A stretch of DNA of 64,000 nucleotides from Streptomyces varsoviensis (GTDB taxonomy: Bacteria > Actinomycetota > Actinomycetes > Streptomycetales > Streptomycetaceae). The translations under genes were made by a program, and so were the position numbers. Positions 7,331-15,768 of the stretch are shown one piece after another (within the stretch, counting starts at the first letter, position 1; every line of letters begins with the position of its first letter). The notes under the pieces are model-generated. The model did no database searches. It was not told the DNA's origin and worked only from the letters and a program-made list of their open reading frames with translations. Where the stretch lies: NCBI RefSeq assembly GCF_000718635.1, contig NZ_JOBF01000002.1, positions 248,001-312,000 on the forward strand. The letters run 5' to 3'.

Positions 7331-8650
7331 CTGGCCGGCTACATCGAAGACCGCTGGATCAAGAAGAAAAAGGACCCGATAACGGGTAGGAGAGAGAGGA
7401 CCGCTCGGTACGGCAAAGGGAAGCGGTACAAGGTCGCCGGTATACCGGGGGTCAGGGATCGTTCTTTCGACACCTTTGAGGACGCTAAGGCGTGGTTTCG
7501 CCGGTCGGCTACGGACGAGGAGCGCGGGGAATTCGTGGACCCTCGCGACGGGTCCCTCACGCTGGCTGACTACATCGCGACGTACTGGGCCCCGGGCGGC
7601 GGGGGAGTTCCGAAGACTCGGGATGGCCAGGAGCGTCGTGCCCGGCTTCATATTGTCCCGCACCTGGGTGAACTGCCGCTCAGGGACATTACCGCGGCGG
7701 AACTACGCGCGTATATGGCGAAGTTGGTCGACACGGTCTCGTCGGTCGACTACCGGCGCGGCATCCTGTCCGAGCTGTCGAGCATTCTGGAGGCGGCCGT
7801 CGATGACAAGCGGCTGGCCAGGAACCCGATGCGCGCGAAGTCCGTACGGTGGCCCACAGCGTCCAAGGAGCGGCGGGACGCATGGCCGCTGGAGACAGCA
7901 CTACGGGTTCGGGACGCGATCAGCCCGCGGCGCCGGATAACTGTCGTGGTCGGTCTGGGGTGTGGGCTCCGCCAAGGGGAAGCGTTTGGCTTGAGCCCCC
8001 GGGACATCGACTGGGCGAGGGGCGTGCTTCACGTTCGCCGGCAGGTGCAGACGATCAAGGGGAAGAAGTACTTCGCCTTGCCGAAGGGCGCGAAAACGCG
8101 CACGGTTGACATGCCCCCAGCGGTCGCCGAGGAGCTGAAGCGCCACGCCGAGGCGTTCCCGTCGTTGGAGGTGGAGCTTCCATGGGAGGCGCCGGGACCG
8201 GACCGGCCGACACGGAAGGTCTCGCTCCTTCTCACCACGCGCATGGGTAATGCCGTCTCCGTGAACACGTGGAACACCTATACGTGGAAGCCGGCGCTCG
8301 CCGCGGTGGGCATCATTCCGCCGCTCCCCGAGGGGGCGAAACCGTGGCAGTGGGCGGCGGCGCCGAAAGACGGGTTCCATGTGCTGCGGCACACCTATGC
8401 CTCGATCATGCTGGAGGCGGGTGAGTCGGTGGTGACGTTGGCACGGTGGCTCGGGCACTCTTCGCCGGCTGTCACGCTCGGTTACTATGCTCACTTCATG
8501 CCGGAGGCCGGAAGCAGGGGACGTGCCGCGATCGACGGGCTGCTCGGGGACGAGGGAGGGGGCGGTGTGCCGGCCGAAACTCCCCAGATTCTCCCCAGGG
8601 CTGATTCCGGCGATTCTTCAAGGCTCACACCTCCCGAAGCCCGTCGTTGA
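7331..8650 (+). CDS. int: Phage/ICE-type tyrosine integrase, probable CTG start
   Basis: A tyrosine integrase with an AP2-like arm-binding N-terminus (AGYIEDRW, KGKRYKVAGIPGVRDRSFDT), a core-binding domain (LTLADYIATYW, HIVPHLGELPLRDIT), and a catalytic domain carrying Arg in GLGCGLRQGE, HxxR in HVLRHTYA, His in LGHSSP and the Tyr in LGYYAHF. The frame is open from GTG 7247, but homologues begin at the AGYIEDRW segment. A strong AGAGAGG sits five bases before CTG 7331, so I take CTG as the start (439 aa). It follows xis and ends 18 bp before chromosomal-type genes, so it probably marks the right edge of the integrated element. Confidence 0.85.
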   Translation: MAGYIEDRWIKKKKDPITGRRERTARYGKGKRYKVAGIPGVRDRSFDTFEDAKAWFRRSATDEERGEFVDPRDGSLTLADYIATYWAPGGGGVPKTRDGQERRARLHIVPHLGELPLRDITAAELRAYMAKLVDTVSSVDYRRGILSELSSILEAAVDDKRLARNPMRAKSVRWPTASKERRDAWPLETALRVRDAISPRRRITVVVGLGCGLRQGEAFGLSPRDIDWARGVLHVRRQVQTIKGKKYFALPKGAKTRTVDMPPAVAEELKRHAEAFPSLEVELPWEAPGPDRPTRKVSLLLTTRMGNAVSVNTWNTYTWKPALAAVGIIPPLPEGAKPWQWAAAPKDGFHVLRHTYASIMLEAGESVVTLARWLGHSSPAVTLGYYAHFMPEAGSRGRAAIDGLLGDEGGGGVPAETPQILPRADSGDSSRLTPPEARR

Positions 8651-8668
8651 TTATTAGGCTAAATACTC

Positions 8669-9508
8669 ATGGAGCCTGGGAAAGTGCTAGAGAAATTCAC
8701 CGCCACCCGCTATATCACGCCCTTGCGTGAGGGTGGCTCGCTGCCGGGGCTCGTCGAGGCCGACGACCTGGGTACGTACGTCATGAAATTCACCGGTGCC
8801 GGTCAGGGGCGCAAGACGCTCGTGGCCGAGGTGATCTGCGGGCAGCTCGGGCGCAGGCTGGGGCTGCGGGTGCCGGAGCTGGTGGGGTTGGAGCTGGATC
8901 CCGTCATCGGGCTGGGGGAGCCGGACGAGGAGGTGCAGGATCTGCTCAAGGCCAGCGGCGGGCTGAACCTCGGGATGGACTACCTGCCCGGGTCGCTCGG
9001 GTTCGACCCGCTGGCCTTCGAGGTCGGCGCGGCGGAGGCCGGGCGGGTGGTGTGGTTCGACGCGCTGATCAACAACGTCGACCGGTCCTGGCGCAACCCG
9101 AACCTCCTGGTCTGGCACGGTGAGCTCTGGCTCATCGACCACGGGGCCACCATGATCTGGCACCACAACTGGCCCGGCGCCCGGCAGTCGGCCGCCAAGC
9201 CGTACGACGCCTCCGACCACGTGCTCGCCCCCTTCGGCCCGGACATCGCCGCGGCCGCCGCGGAGCTGGCGCCCCTGGTGACCGAGGAACTGCTCACCGA
9301 GGTCGCCGCCGACGTGCCCGACGAGTGGCTCGTCGACGAGCCGGGTTTCGACAGCGCGGACGCGCTGCGCCGCGCGTATGTCGAGGTGCTGCTGGAGCGC
9401 GCCCGTACGGTCACCGAGGGGATCACGCTCGGCGCGCCCACGAAGGACAAGCCCTCGCAGGCCCCGGAGTGGCTGGCCGCCCGACTGCACCGGAAGGCCG
9501 TCAAGTGA
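8669..9508 (+). CDS. HipA-like kinase family protein
   Basis: A 279-aa protein from ATG 8669 related to the HipA kinase fold. Visible elements are KFTGAGQGRKTLVAEVICG (nucleotide-binding lysine region), a catalytic-loop-like WFDALINNVDRSWRNPNLL, and LIDHGATMIWH, equivalent to the metal-binding Asp motif. It is shorter than toxin HipA (about 440 aa) and has no HipB-like partner, so a toxin role is not indicated. The next gene overlaps its stop by four bases (GTGA), and the HipA-like/DUF3037 pair is a recurring actinobacterial unit. Substrate unknown. Confidence 0.8.
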   Translation: MEPGKVLEKFTATRYITPLREGGSLPGLVEADDLGTYVMKFTGAGQGRKTLVAEVICGQLGRRLGLRVPELVGLELDPVIGLGEPDEEVQDLLKASGGLNLGMDYLPGSLGFDPLAFEVGAAEAGRVVWFDALINNVDRSWRNPNLLVWHGELWLIDHGATMIWHHNWPGARQSAAKPYDASDHVLAPFGPDIAAAAAELAPLVTEELLTEVAADVPDEWLVDEPGFDSADALRRAYVEVLLERARTVTEGITLGAPTKDKPSQAPEWLAARLHRKAVK

Positions 9509-9900
9509 CCGCAGCGAACCATGGCCGCGATGTCTTCGAGTACGCCCTGCTGCGCGTCGTACCGAACGTCGAACGCGGCGAGATGATCAACGCCGGTGTG
9601 CTCGTCTACTGCCGCGCGAAGCGCGTCGTCATCGCCCGTACGCACCTGGACGAGGCGCGGCTGCTGGCGCTGGCCCCCGCCGTGGACGTCGAGGGCGTAC
9701 GGGTGGCGCTCGGCGCGGTCGAGGGGGTCTGCCTCGGCGGCGAACGGGCCGGGCAGGCCGCGGGGGACGACGCGGGCCGGCGCTTCCGCTGGCTGATCGC
9801 GCCGCGCTCCACTGTCGTACAGCCCGGCCCCGTGCACACCGGGCTGACCACCGATCCGGAGGCGGAAGCGGAGCGCCTGCTCGACCTGCTGGTGAGGTGA
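9505..9900 (+). CDS. DUF3037 domain protein
   Basis: 131 aa from GTG 9505, translationally coupled to the HipA-like kinase gene (GTGA overlap). The opening FEYALLRVVPNVERGEMINA and GVLVYCRAKRVV match DUF3037, a family nearly always adjacent to HipA-like kinases. The function of the family is unknown. The pairing suggests it is a partner or substrate of the kinase, which is inference only. No membrane segment or signal peptide is visible. Confidence 0.8.
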   Translation: MTAANHGRDVFEYALLRVVPNVERGEMINAGVLVYCRAKRVVIARTHLDEARLLALAPAVDVEGVRVALGAVEGVCLGGERAGQAAGDDAGRRFRWLIAPRSTVVQPGPVHTGLTTDPEAEAERLLDLLVR

Positions 9901-9913
9901 GCGGGGGAGGCCG

Positions 9914-9942
9914 TTGACAGCCGGTGGCCCGGCTTCTAGCGT
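9914..9942 (+). promoter_or_regulatory. Probable sigma-70-type promoter for the SDR pair
   Basis: TTGACA at 9914-9919 is separated by 17 bases from TAGCGT at 9937-9942, a good housekeeping (HrdB-like) promoter. It lies 110 bp before the ATG of the first SDR gene. An imperfect ACTAAGCGGTTGCTCA box just downstream (about 9959-9975) could be an operator. Confidence 0.55.
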
Positions 9943-10051
9943 CAGCTCTGCTGAAGGTACTAAGCGGTTGCTCACCCATCGGCGGGCCGGGTGGTGCGCC
10001 GCTCCAGACGGACCGGGGCGGTGCGCCGCCTCCGAGGTGAGGAGATCCGGC

Positions 10052-10813
10052 ATGTCCACCACTGAGCAGCGCGTAGCCGTCGTGACCGGCGCGGCCCGCG
10101 GCATCGGCGCGGCCACCGCCGTCCGGCTGGCCGCCGAGGGCCGCGCCGTCGCCGTGCTCGACCTCGACGAGGCCGGCTGCGCCGCCACCGTGGAGAAGAT
10201 CACCGCCGCGGGCGGCACGGCCCTCGCCGTCGGCTGCGACGTCGCCGACCCGGCGCGGGTCGAGGCCGCCGTCGAGCGGGTCGTGGCCGGACTCGGCGCC
10301 CCGACCATCCTCGTCAACAACGCGGGCGTGCTCCGCGACAACCTCCTCTTCAAGATGAGCGAGTCCGACTGGGACACGGTCATGAACGTGCACCTGCGGG
10401 GCGCCTTCCTGATGTCGCGCGCCTGCCAGAAGCACATGGTGGACGCCGGCTTCGGCCGTATCGTCAACCTCTCCAGCTCCTCCGCCCTCGGCAACCGGGG
10501 CCAGGTCAACTACGCCGCCGCCAAGGCCGGGCTGCAAGGCTTCACCAAGACCCTCGCCAAGGAACTCGGCAAGTTCGGCATCACCGCCAACTCCGTTGCC
10601 CCCGGCTTCATCGTCACCGACATGACCGCCGCCACCGCCGAGCGCGTCGGCATGGGCTTCGAGGAGTTCCAGGCCGCCGCCGCCACCCAGATCCCCGTCC
10701 AGCGGGTGGGCGTGCCCGACGACATCGCCAACGCGATCGCGTTCTTCACGGGCGACGCGGCCGGATTCGTCTCGGGACAGGTCATGTACGTGGCCGGCGG
10801 CCCCCTCAACTGA
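10052..10813 (+). CDS. fabG: SDR oxidoreductase, 3-oxoacyl-ACP reductase (FabG) type
   Basis: A 253-aa short-chain dehydrogenase expected to reduce 3-oxoacyl thioesters with NADPH. The cofactor motif TGAARGIG is at residues 12-19, followed by LVNNAGVLRDN and the catalytic Ser and Tyr-x3-Lys in LSSSSALGNRGQVNYAAAKAG. The C-terminal FVSGQVMYVAGGPLN is typical. The start ATG 10052 is preceded by GAGGTGAGGAG. A second SDR gene follows 96 bp later on the same strand, so the pair may act on the same acyl or alcohol substrate, but the sequence does not say which. Assignment to FabG rather than another SDR is by resemblance. Confidence 0.75.
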   Translation: MSTTEQRVAVVTGAARGIGAATAVRLAAEGRAVAVLDLDEAGCAATVEKITAAGGTALAVGCDVADPARVEAAVERVVAGLGAPTILVNNAGVLRDNLLFKMSESDWDTVMNVHLRGAFLMSRACQKHMVDAGFGRIVNLSSSSALGNRGQVNYAAAKAGLQGFTKTLAKELGKFGITANSVAPGFIVTDMTAATAERVGMGFEEFQAAAATQIPVQRVGVPDDIANAIAFFTGDAAGFVSGQVMYVAGGPLN

Positions 10814-10829
10814 CCCGGGCCAACCGATC

Positions 10830-10885
10830 CCGGTCCACCGACCCCGCCCGGTCCACCGACCCCGCCCGGTCCACCGATCCAGGCC
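10830..10885. repeat. Short tandem repeat between two SDR genes
   Basis: An 18-bp unit GGTCCACCGACCCCGCCC occurs about three times, the last copy diverging to GATCC. It fills the 96-bp gap and may reflect replication slippage. No regulatory role is evident. Confidence 0.6.
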
Positions 10886-10909
10886 GACGAACGAGGAACG
10901 ACACACCAC

Positions 10910-11695
10910 ATGAGCGCACAGAACCAGGAGCACACCGCGGACACCGGAGAGCACGGCTCCGGGCGGGTCGCCATCGTCACGGGCGCGAGCCGGGGCATCG
11001 GATACGGCGTCGCCGAGGCGCTCGTGGCGCGCGGCGTCCGCGTCGTCATCACCGGGCGCGGCGAGGAGGCCCTCAAGGAAGCCGTGCGGCGGCTCGGCGA
11101 GGACCGCGCGATCGGCGTGCCCGGCAAGGCCGCCGACGAGGCCCACCGGGCCGCCGTCGTCGAGCGCACCATGGAGACCTTCGGACGCGTCGACTACCTC
11201 GTCAACAACGCGGGCACCAACCCGATCTTCGGCCCCATCACGGAGCTGGACCTCGGCGTGGCCCGCAAGGTGTACGAGACCAATGTCCTCTCCGCCCTCG
11301 GCTTCGCCCAGTCGACGTGGCAGGCGTGGCAGAAGGAGCACGGGGGCGCGATCGTCAACATCGCCTCCGTCGCCGGCGTCTCCGCCTCCCCGTTCATCGC
11401 CGCGTACGGCATGAGCAAGGCCGCCATGGTGAACCTCACGCTCCAGCTCGCCCACGAGATGGCGCCGAAGGCACGGGTCAACTCGATCGCCCCGGCGATC
11501 GTCAAGACCAAGTTCGCGGCCGCCCTCTACGAGGACCGCGAGGAAGAGGCCGCCGCCCGCTACCCGATGGGGCGGCTCGGCATCCCCGCGGACATCGGCG
11601 GCGCGGTCGCGTTCCTGCTCTCCGACGCGGCGGCCTGGATCACCGGCCAGAACCTCGTCGTCGACGGCGGACTGTTCCTCAACGCCGGGGTATAG
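10910..11695 (+). CDS. SDR family oxidoreductase
   Basis: 261 aa from ATG 10910. Classical SDR features are visible: TGASRGIGYG for the dinucleotide, YLVNNAGTNP, the Ser in IVNIASVAGVSASP, and YGMSK with the catalytic Tyr and Lys. The end is ITGQNLVVDGGLFL. It is similar in architecture to the preceding SDR but not a close copy: the first 18 residues form an acidic tail, and the substrate-side region (TNPIFGPITELD) differs. It lies downstream in the same direction, probably in one transcription unit with the first SDR. Substrate not predictable. Confidence 0.8.
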   Translation: MSAQNQEHTADTGEHGSGRVAIVTGASRGIGYGVAEALVARGVRVVITGRGEEALKEAVRRLGEDRAIGVPGKAADEAHRAAVVERTMETFGRVDYLVNNAGTNPIFGPITELDLGVARKVYETNVLSALGFAQSTWQAWQKEHGGAIVNIASVAGVSASPFIAAYGMSKAAMVNLTLQLAHEMAPKARVNSIAPAIVKTKFAAALYEDREEEAAARYPMGRLGIPADIGGAVAFLLSDAAAWITGQNLVVDGGLFLNAGV

Positions 11696-11807
11696 CCCCG
11701 CACAAGGGGACGGCGGGCCCCGGTCCGCCGCTCCCGGCCGCCCGTTGTCAGTGGTCGCCGGTAGGTTCTGTGGTCGACAGCGGATCACACACCGGAGGTT
11801 GTTGAAC

Positions 11808-12488
11808 GTGACCGACATGCTGCCCGAGTCCTGGACGGGCGTCCTCGGCGACGAGCTGGAGAAGCCCTACTTCAAGGAGCTGATGGGCTTCGTCGAGGAG
11901 GAGCGGGCCAAGGGCCCGGTCCACCCGCCGCGCGAGGAGGTCTTCGCGGCCCTCGACGCGACGCCGTACGACCAGGTGAAGGTGTTGATCCTCGGGCAGG
12001 ACCCGTACCACGGCGCGGGCCAGGGGCACGGCCTGTGCTTCTCCGTGCGGCCGGGCGTCAAGACCCCGCCGTCGCTGCGGAACATCTACAAGGAGATGCA
12101 CGCCGAGCTGGGCCACCCCATCCCCGACAACGGCTATCTCATGCCGTGGGCGAAGCAGGGCGTCCTGCTGCTCAACGCGGTGCTGACGGTGCGCGGCGGC
12201 GAGGCCAACTCCCACAAGGGCAAGGGCTGGGAGAAGTTCACCGACGCCGTGATCCGCGCGGTGGCCGACCGCCCCGACCCGGCCGTCTTCGTCCTGTGGG
12301 GCAATTACGCGCAGAAGAAGCTGCCGCTCATCGACACCGAGCGGCACGCCGTCGTCAAGGGCGCGCACCCCTCCCCGCTGTCCGCCAAGAAGTTCTTCGG
12401 CTCCCGGCCCTTCACGCAGATCAACGCGGCGGTCGGGGCCCAGGGCCACCAGCCCATAGACTGGCGGATCCCGGACCTCGCCGCCTGA
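11808..12488 (+). CDS. ung: Uracil-DNA glycosylase, family 1
   Basis: Removes uracil from DNA as the first step of base-excision repair. The 226-aa protein from GTG 11808 has the catalytic motif LGQDPYHGAGQGHGL (catalytic Asp about residue 65), the uracil-discriminating NAVLTV segment, and the DNA-intercalation motif HPSPLS near the C-terminus. The length matches bacterial Ung (about 225 aa). A start at the upstream ATG 11745 is unlikely because that stretch has no protein character and CGGAGG lies about ten bases before GTG 11808. It appears to be a single gene. Streptomycetes often carry more than one ung. Confidence 0.92.
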   Translation: MTDMLPESWTGVLGDELEKPYFKELMGFVEEERAKGPVHPPREEVFAALDATPYDQVKVLILGQDPYHGAGQGHGLCFSVRPGVKTPPSLRNIYKEMHAELGHPIPDNGYLMPWAKQGVLLLNAVLTVRGGEANSHKGKGWEKFTDAVIRAVADRPDPAVFVLWGNYAQKKLPLIDTERHAVVKGAHPSPLSAKKFFGSRPFTQINAAVGAQGHQPIDWRIPDLAA

Positions 12489-12558
12489 CCCGACCCCGCT
12501 CGGCCGTCCGCCCCAGCCCCGCTCGGCCGTCCGGCCCGGCCAGGGCGCGGGGCCCGGC

Positions 12559-12966
12559 TCAGCCGAGGTCGTAGTCGAGGGTGTAGGCGATCTCCTGCTC
12601 GCCGCGCCGGGCGGTGAACGCTCCCTGGCCGGTCAGGCCGGTCAGCTCGCCGCCGGACGCCCCGGCCAGCACCTCGAAGGCGCAGTGCACGGTGCCCTCC
12701 TCGTCGAAGTGGCCGCGCTGGGTGAGCACGAAGCTGCCCTTGCGGCCGTCGAGGGCGCCGTCGATCTGCTCGTAACCGGCGAACACCCCCGTCGTCCCGC
12801 CGGTGTAGACGATCGTGTACTCGCACGAGGTGCCGGCCGCCTCGATCGCGCCCGTGAAGCGGTTGGTCACTCGCGCGTGGGCGAGCCGGGCCGCGCCCTC
12901 GACCTCGCCGGCCGGGTGCTCGTCCCAGCCGGCGTAGGTGAAGGCGCCGGTGGCGTGCGTGGTCAT
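12559..12966 (-). CDS. DUF3224 domain protein
   Basis: A 135-aa small beta-barrel-type protein from ATG 12966 (MTTHATGAFTYAGWDEHP). The features ARVTNRFTGAIEA, YTGGTTGVFAGYEQIDGAL and the C-terminal GEQEIAYTLDYDL match DUF3224, a family of allene-oxide-cyclase-barrel-like proteins of unknown function in actinobacteria. It is divergently transcribed from a WYL-domain regulator gene 114 bp away. A near-perfect 17-base inverted repeat lies between them, so it is very likely controlled by that regulator. Confidence 0.8.
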   Translation of the reverse strand: MTTHATGAFTYAGWDEHPAGEVEGAARLAHARVTNRFTGAIEAAGTSCEYTIVYTGGTTGVFAGYEQIDGALDGRKGSFVLTQRGHFDEEGTVHCAFEVLAGASGGELTGLTGQGAFTARRGEQEIAYTLDYDLG

Positions 12967-13021
12967 GGTGGTTCCTTTCCCGCTGCCGTACGGGCTGTCC
13001 GTACGGCGACGGGCCCAGCGT

Positions 13022-13060
13022 GTCCGCCGTACCTGACACCTTCTGTCAGGTATGGCGGAC
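13022..13060. promoter_or_regulatory. Operator: 17-base inverted repeat in the DUF3224/WYL divergent promoter
   Basis: The core arms TACCTGACA (13030-13038) and TGTCAGGTA (13044-13052) pair perfectly around a 5-base CCTTC spacer. The outer GTCCGCC/GGCGGAC also pairs, with one mismatch at 13029/13053. The site lies 56 bp from the DUF3224 start and 20 bp from the regulator start, ideal for controlling both. Confidence 0.75.
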
Positions 13061-13080
13061 GGCGGCGGACAATGGTGGCC

Positions 13081-14055
13081 ATGCGCGCGGACCGACTGCT
13101 CTCCCTGCTCCTGCTGCTCCAGAACCGCGGCCGGATGACCGCGCCCGAGCTCGCCGCGGAGCTCGACGTCTCGGTCCGCACGGTCTACCGCGACGTCGAG
13201 GCGCTCAGTACGTCCGGCGTGCCCGTCTACGCGGACCGGGGGCCGGCCGGCGGCTACCGGCTGCTGGACGGCTACCGCACCCGGCTGACCGGGCTCACCG
13301 GCGACGAGGCCGACTCGCTGTTCCTCGCCGGGACGCCGGGCGCGGCCGCCGAGCTGGGCCTCGGCGCGAACCTCGCCACCGCGCAGCTCAAGCTGCGCGC
13401 CGCCCTGCCGCACGGGCTCGGCGAGCGCTCCCGCCGCATCCAGGAGCGCTTCCATCTCGACGCCCCCGCCTGGTTCCGCGACGCCGATCCCGTGCCGCAC
13501 CTCGTCACGGTCGCCGAGGCGGTCTGGCAGCAGCGCGCGCTGCGCGTCCACTACCGGCGCTGGAACGGCGAGGTGCACCGCGAACTCCAGCCCCTGGGCC
13601 TCGTCCTCAAGGGCGGCATCTGGTACCTGGCGGCGCGGGCGGAGGGCGGCGGCGTCCGTACGTACCGGGTCTCCCGAGTCCTCGCCGCCGACGTCCTCGA
13701 CGAGCCCTTCGAGCGCCCCGCCGATTTCGATCTGGCCGACTACTGGCAGCGGTCCTCGCGGCGGCTGGAGGACGCGCGCTTCCAGGGCGAGGCGCTGCTG
13801 CGGCTCTCCCCGCGGGGGCTGCGGCTGCTGCCCGCGCAGTTCGGCGCGGTGGGCGGGGCGGCCGCCGACGCGGCGGGGGAGCCGGACGGCGACGGCTGGG
13901 TGCGGGTGACGCTGCCGGTCGAGTCCCTGCCGGTCGCGGTCCACGACGTACTGCGGCTCGGCGTGGAGGCCGAGGTGCTCGGCCCGCCGGAGCTGCGCGC
14001 CGCGCTCACCGAGGCGGTGCGGGAACTGGCGCGCCGGTACGGGGAGCAGGCGTGA
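13081..14055 (+). CDS. YafY-type HTH/WYL domain transcriptional regulator
   Basis: 324 aa from ATG 13081 (an in-frame ATG at 13072 adds three residues). The N-terminal DeoR-like helix-turn-helix is clear (LLLLLQNRGRMTAPELAAEL, then SVRTVYRDVEALSTSGVPVY), followed by the GGYRLLDGYRTRLTGLT linker typical of YafY regulators. The ligand-sensing WYL domain carries GGIWYLAARAEG and YRVSRV, and a WCX-like C-terminal extension follows. Such regulators bind spaced palindromes and respond to an unknown ligand bound by WYL. The inverted repeat just upstream and the divergent DUF3224 gene are its likely targets. Confidence 0.85.
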   Translation: MRADRLLSLLLLLQNRGRMTAPELAAELDVSVRTVYRDVEALSTSGVPVYADRGPAGGYRLLDGYRTRLTGLTGDEADSLFLAGTPGAAAELGLGANLATAQLKLRAALPHGLGERSRRIQERFHLDAPAWFRDADPVPHLVTVAEAVWQQRALRVHYRRWNGEVHRELQPLGLVLKGGIWYLAARAEGGGVRTYRVSRVLAADVLDEPFERPADFDLADYWQRSSRRLEDARFQGEALLRLSPRGLRLLPAQFGAVGGAAADAAGEPDGDGWVRVTLPVESLPVAVHDVLRLGVEAEVLGPPELRAALTEAVRELARRYGEQA

Positions 14056-14181
14056 GACCGGGCGCCGCCCGCGTGACGTTCACACCGCCCGTACGCCCGT
14101 ACGTACGCGAGCCCGTGCCCGTACGCCCGTACGCCCGTACGCCCGTACAACCTTGCCCAAGCCCCCGTCACCAGGCAGGCG

Positions 14182-15585
14182 TCAAGAGGCGGGCGCCCCG
14201 CCCGGCAAGGCGTCCACGGCAGCCGTCAAAGCCTTGATCACCCGCTCGGTGTCGTCCGCGGTCGTGCGCCAGTTGCTGAAGGCCGCGCGCAGCGCCGGCC
14301 GCCCGGCGTACACCGTGGGCGTCAGGAAGGCCGTATCCGACATCTCCCGGGCGAGCGCGGCGAGGCGGTCGGCGGTCGGGTTCTCGGCGAGGGTGAAGCA
14401 GACGACGTTGAGCCGGACCGGCGCGAGGAGGCGCAGGCCGGGGTGGGCGGCGACGGCCTCGCCCATCGTGTGCGCGCAGGCCGCGCACCGTTCGACGATC
14501 TCGCGGTAGCCGTCCCGGCCGTACGCGCGCAGGGTGAGCCAGGCGGTGAGCGCCCGCAGCCGGCGGGAGTTCTCCGGGGTGAGGTGGACGGCCTCGGGGG
14601 TGTCGCCCAGCGGACCGAGGTAGGCCGCGGCGTTCTGGAAGACGCGGGCCTGAAGGTCGCGGCGGCGGGTGAACTGCACCGCGCTGTCGTAGGGCACGTT
14701 CAGCCACTTGTGCAGGTCCACGCAGAGGGAGTCGGCCGCGTCGACGCCGTCGACCAGGTGCGCGTGGGCGGGGGAGAGGGCGGCGAACGCGCCGAAGGCG
14801 GCGTCCACATGCAGCCAGAAGCCGTACTTCTCGCGCAGCGCGACGAGGGCGCGCACGTCGTCGAAGTCGACGGTGTTGACCGTGCCCGCGTTGGCGACGA
14901 CGACGCAGGGGCCGGCGCCCTCGCGCAGGGCCCGTTCCAGGGCGGCGGGGTCGACAGCCTCCCGGCCGGGGAGGGTGGCCACCGGCACCAGGGCGGAGCG
15001 GCCGAGGCCCAGCATCGACAGGGTCTTGGCGACGCTGGAGTGCGGGCTGCCCGACAGGACCCGCACCGGGCCCAGGGCCGCGGCCCCGTCCTCGGCGGGC
15101 GAGACGCCGAGCCGTTCGCCGAGCCACTCGCGGGCGATGGCCAGGCCCACGGTGTTGGACATCGTGGCACCGCTGACGAAGTTCCCCTCATGGCCGTCCG
15201 ACAGGCCGAAGAGTTCGCGGAGCCAGCCGACCGTCTCCCGTTCCAGGAGCTGCCCGGCGGGGTCCAGCGACGACATCGGGTTCTGGTCGACGGTCGAGGT
15301 CAGCCAGTCGCCGGCGAGGGCCGCCGGGGTCACCCCGCCCGTGACGAAGCCGAGGTAGCGCGGGCCCGCCCCGGCCGAGAGGCCCGGCTCCCAGCGCTCC
15401 GCGAACCCCCGCAGCGCCGCGCTCAGCCCGTCCCCGCGTGCGGGCAGAGGGACGGCGGCGGGGGTCCGGGCGAGTGGGACGACCGGTCGCTCGTCCAGCC
15501 CTTCGAGGAAGGCCACGGCGTGCCGGCGCGCGTCCTCCAACAGGTCCGGCAGCCGTTCGAGGTCTGCGGCGAGGAGAGGGTGCAC
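14182..15585 (-). CDS. PLP-dependent amino-acid decarboxylase (group II, AADC-like)
   Basis: 467 aa from GTG 15585. The PLP-lysine motif is CVDLHKWLNVP, with the cofactor-contacting SGSPHSSV and HVDAAFGAF (Asp for the pyridine nitrogen) and GNFVSGATMSNTVGLA. The length fits group II pyridoxal-phosphate decarboxylases such as aromatic L-amino-acid or L-2,4-diaminobutyrate decarboxylases. The substrate cannot be set from sequence alone. No transporter or peptide-synthesis gene adjoins it. Upstream is a run of GTTCGTCGGAT-type repeats (about 15,598-15,680). Confidence 0.82.
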   Translation of the reverse strand: MHPLLAADLERLPDLLEDARRHAVAFLEGLDERPVVPLARTPAAVPLPARGDGLSAALRGFAERWEPGLSAGAGPRYLGFVTGGVTPAALAGDWLTSTVDQNPMSSLDPAGQLLERETVGWLRELFGLSDGHEGNFVSGATMSNTVGLAIAREWLGERLGVSPAEDGAAALGPVRVLSGSPHSSVAKTLSMLGLGRSALVPVATLPGREAVDPAALERALREGAGPCVVVANAGTVNTVDFDDVRALVALREKYGFWLHVDAAFGAFAALSPAHAHLVDGVDAADSLCVDLHKWLNVPYDSAVQFTRRRDLQARVFQNAAAYLGPLGDTPEAVHLTPENSRRLRALTAWLTLRAYGRDGYREIVERCAACAHTMGEAVAAHPGLRLLAPVRLNVVCFTLAENPTADRLAALAREMSDTAFLTPTVYAGRPALRAAFSNWRTTADDTERVIKALTAAVDALPGGAPAS

Positions 15586-15597
15586 TACGGGCTCCGG

Positions 15598-15680
15598 TCG
15601 TCGGTGTTCGTCGGATGTTCGTCGGATGTTCGTCGGTGTCTGTCGGTTCGCGCGTCCGTCCGTCGGTTCGCGCGTCCGAC
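15598..15680. repeat. Imperfect tandem repeats upstream of the decarboxylase gene
   Basis: GTTCGTCGGAT occurs twice in direct succession, followed by GTTCGTCGGTGTC, and TCGGTTCGCGCGTCC occurs twice further on. They lie in the leader or promoter of the decarboxylase gene. No dyad symmetry is present, so slippage is the simplest explanation. Confidence 0.5.
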
Positions 15681-15768
15681 GCTAGCCCGGCGACCGCCCG
15701 CGGGGCCCGGTCCAATCGCCGACGACTGGACTGGTCGAACCGGAGGAAGTGGACCCGATACGCGCGGT

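Noticed and set aside
8630..8670. tRNA gene as the integration target beside int
   Set aside because: I looked for cloverleaf arms and a TTCGA-type T-loop next to int and found none.
8669..9900. HipBA-type toxin-antitoxin system
   Set aside because: The HipA-like protein is short and its partner is DUF3037, not a HipB-type DNA-binding antitoxin.
12489..12558. Direct repeats CCCCGCTCGGCCGTCCG after ung as a terminator
   Set aside because: The two copies are direct, not inverted, and no stable hairpin can be drawn.
14100..14155. GTACGCCC repeats resembling a CRISPR or iteron array
   Set aside because: The units are 8-10 bp with no unique spacers. Similar GTACG runs occur in many gaps here, so they are a general feature of this genome.
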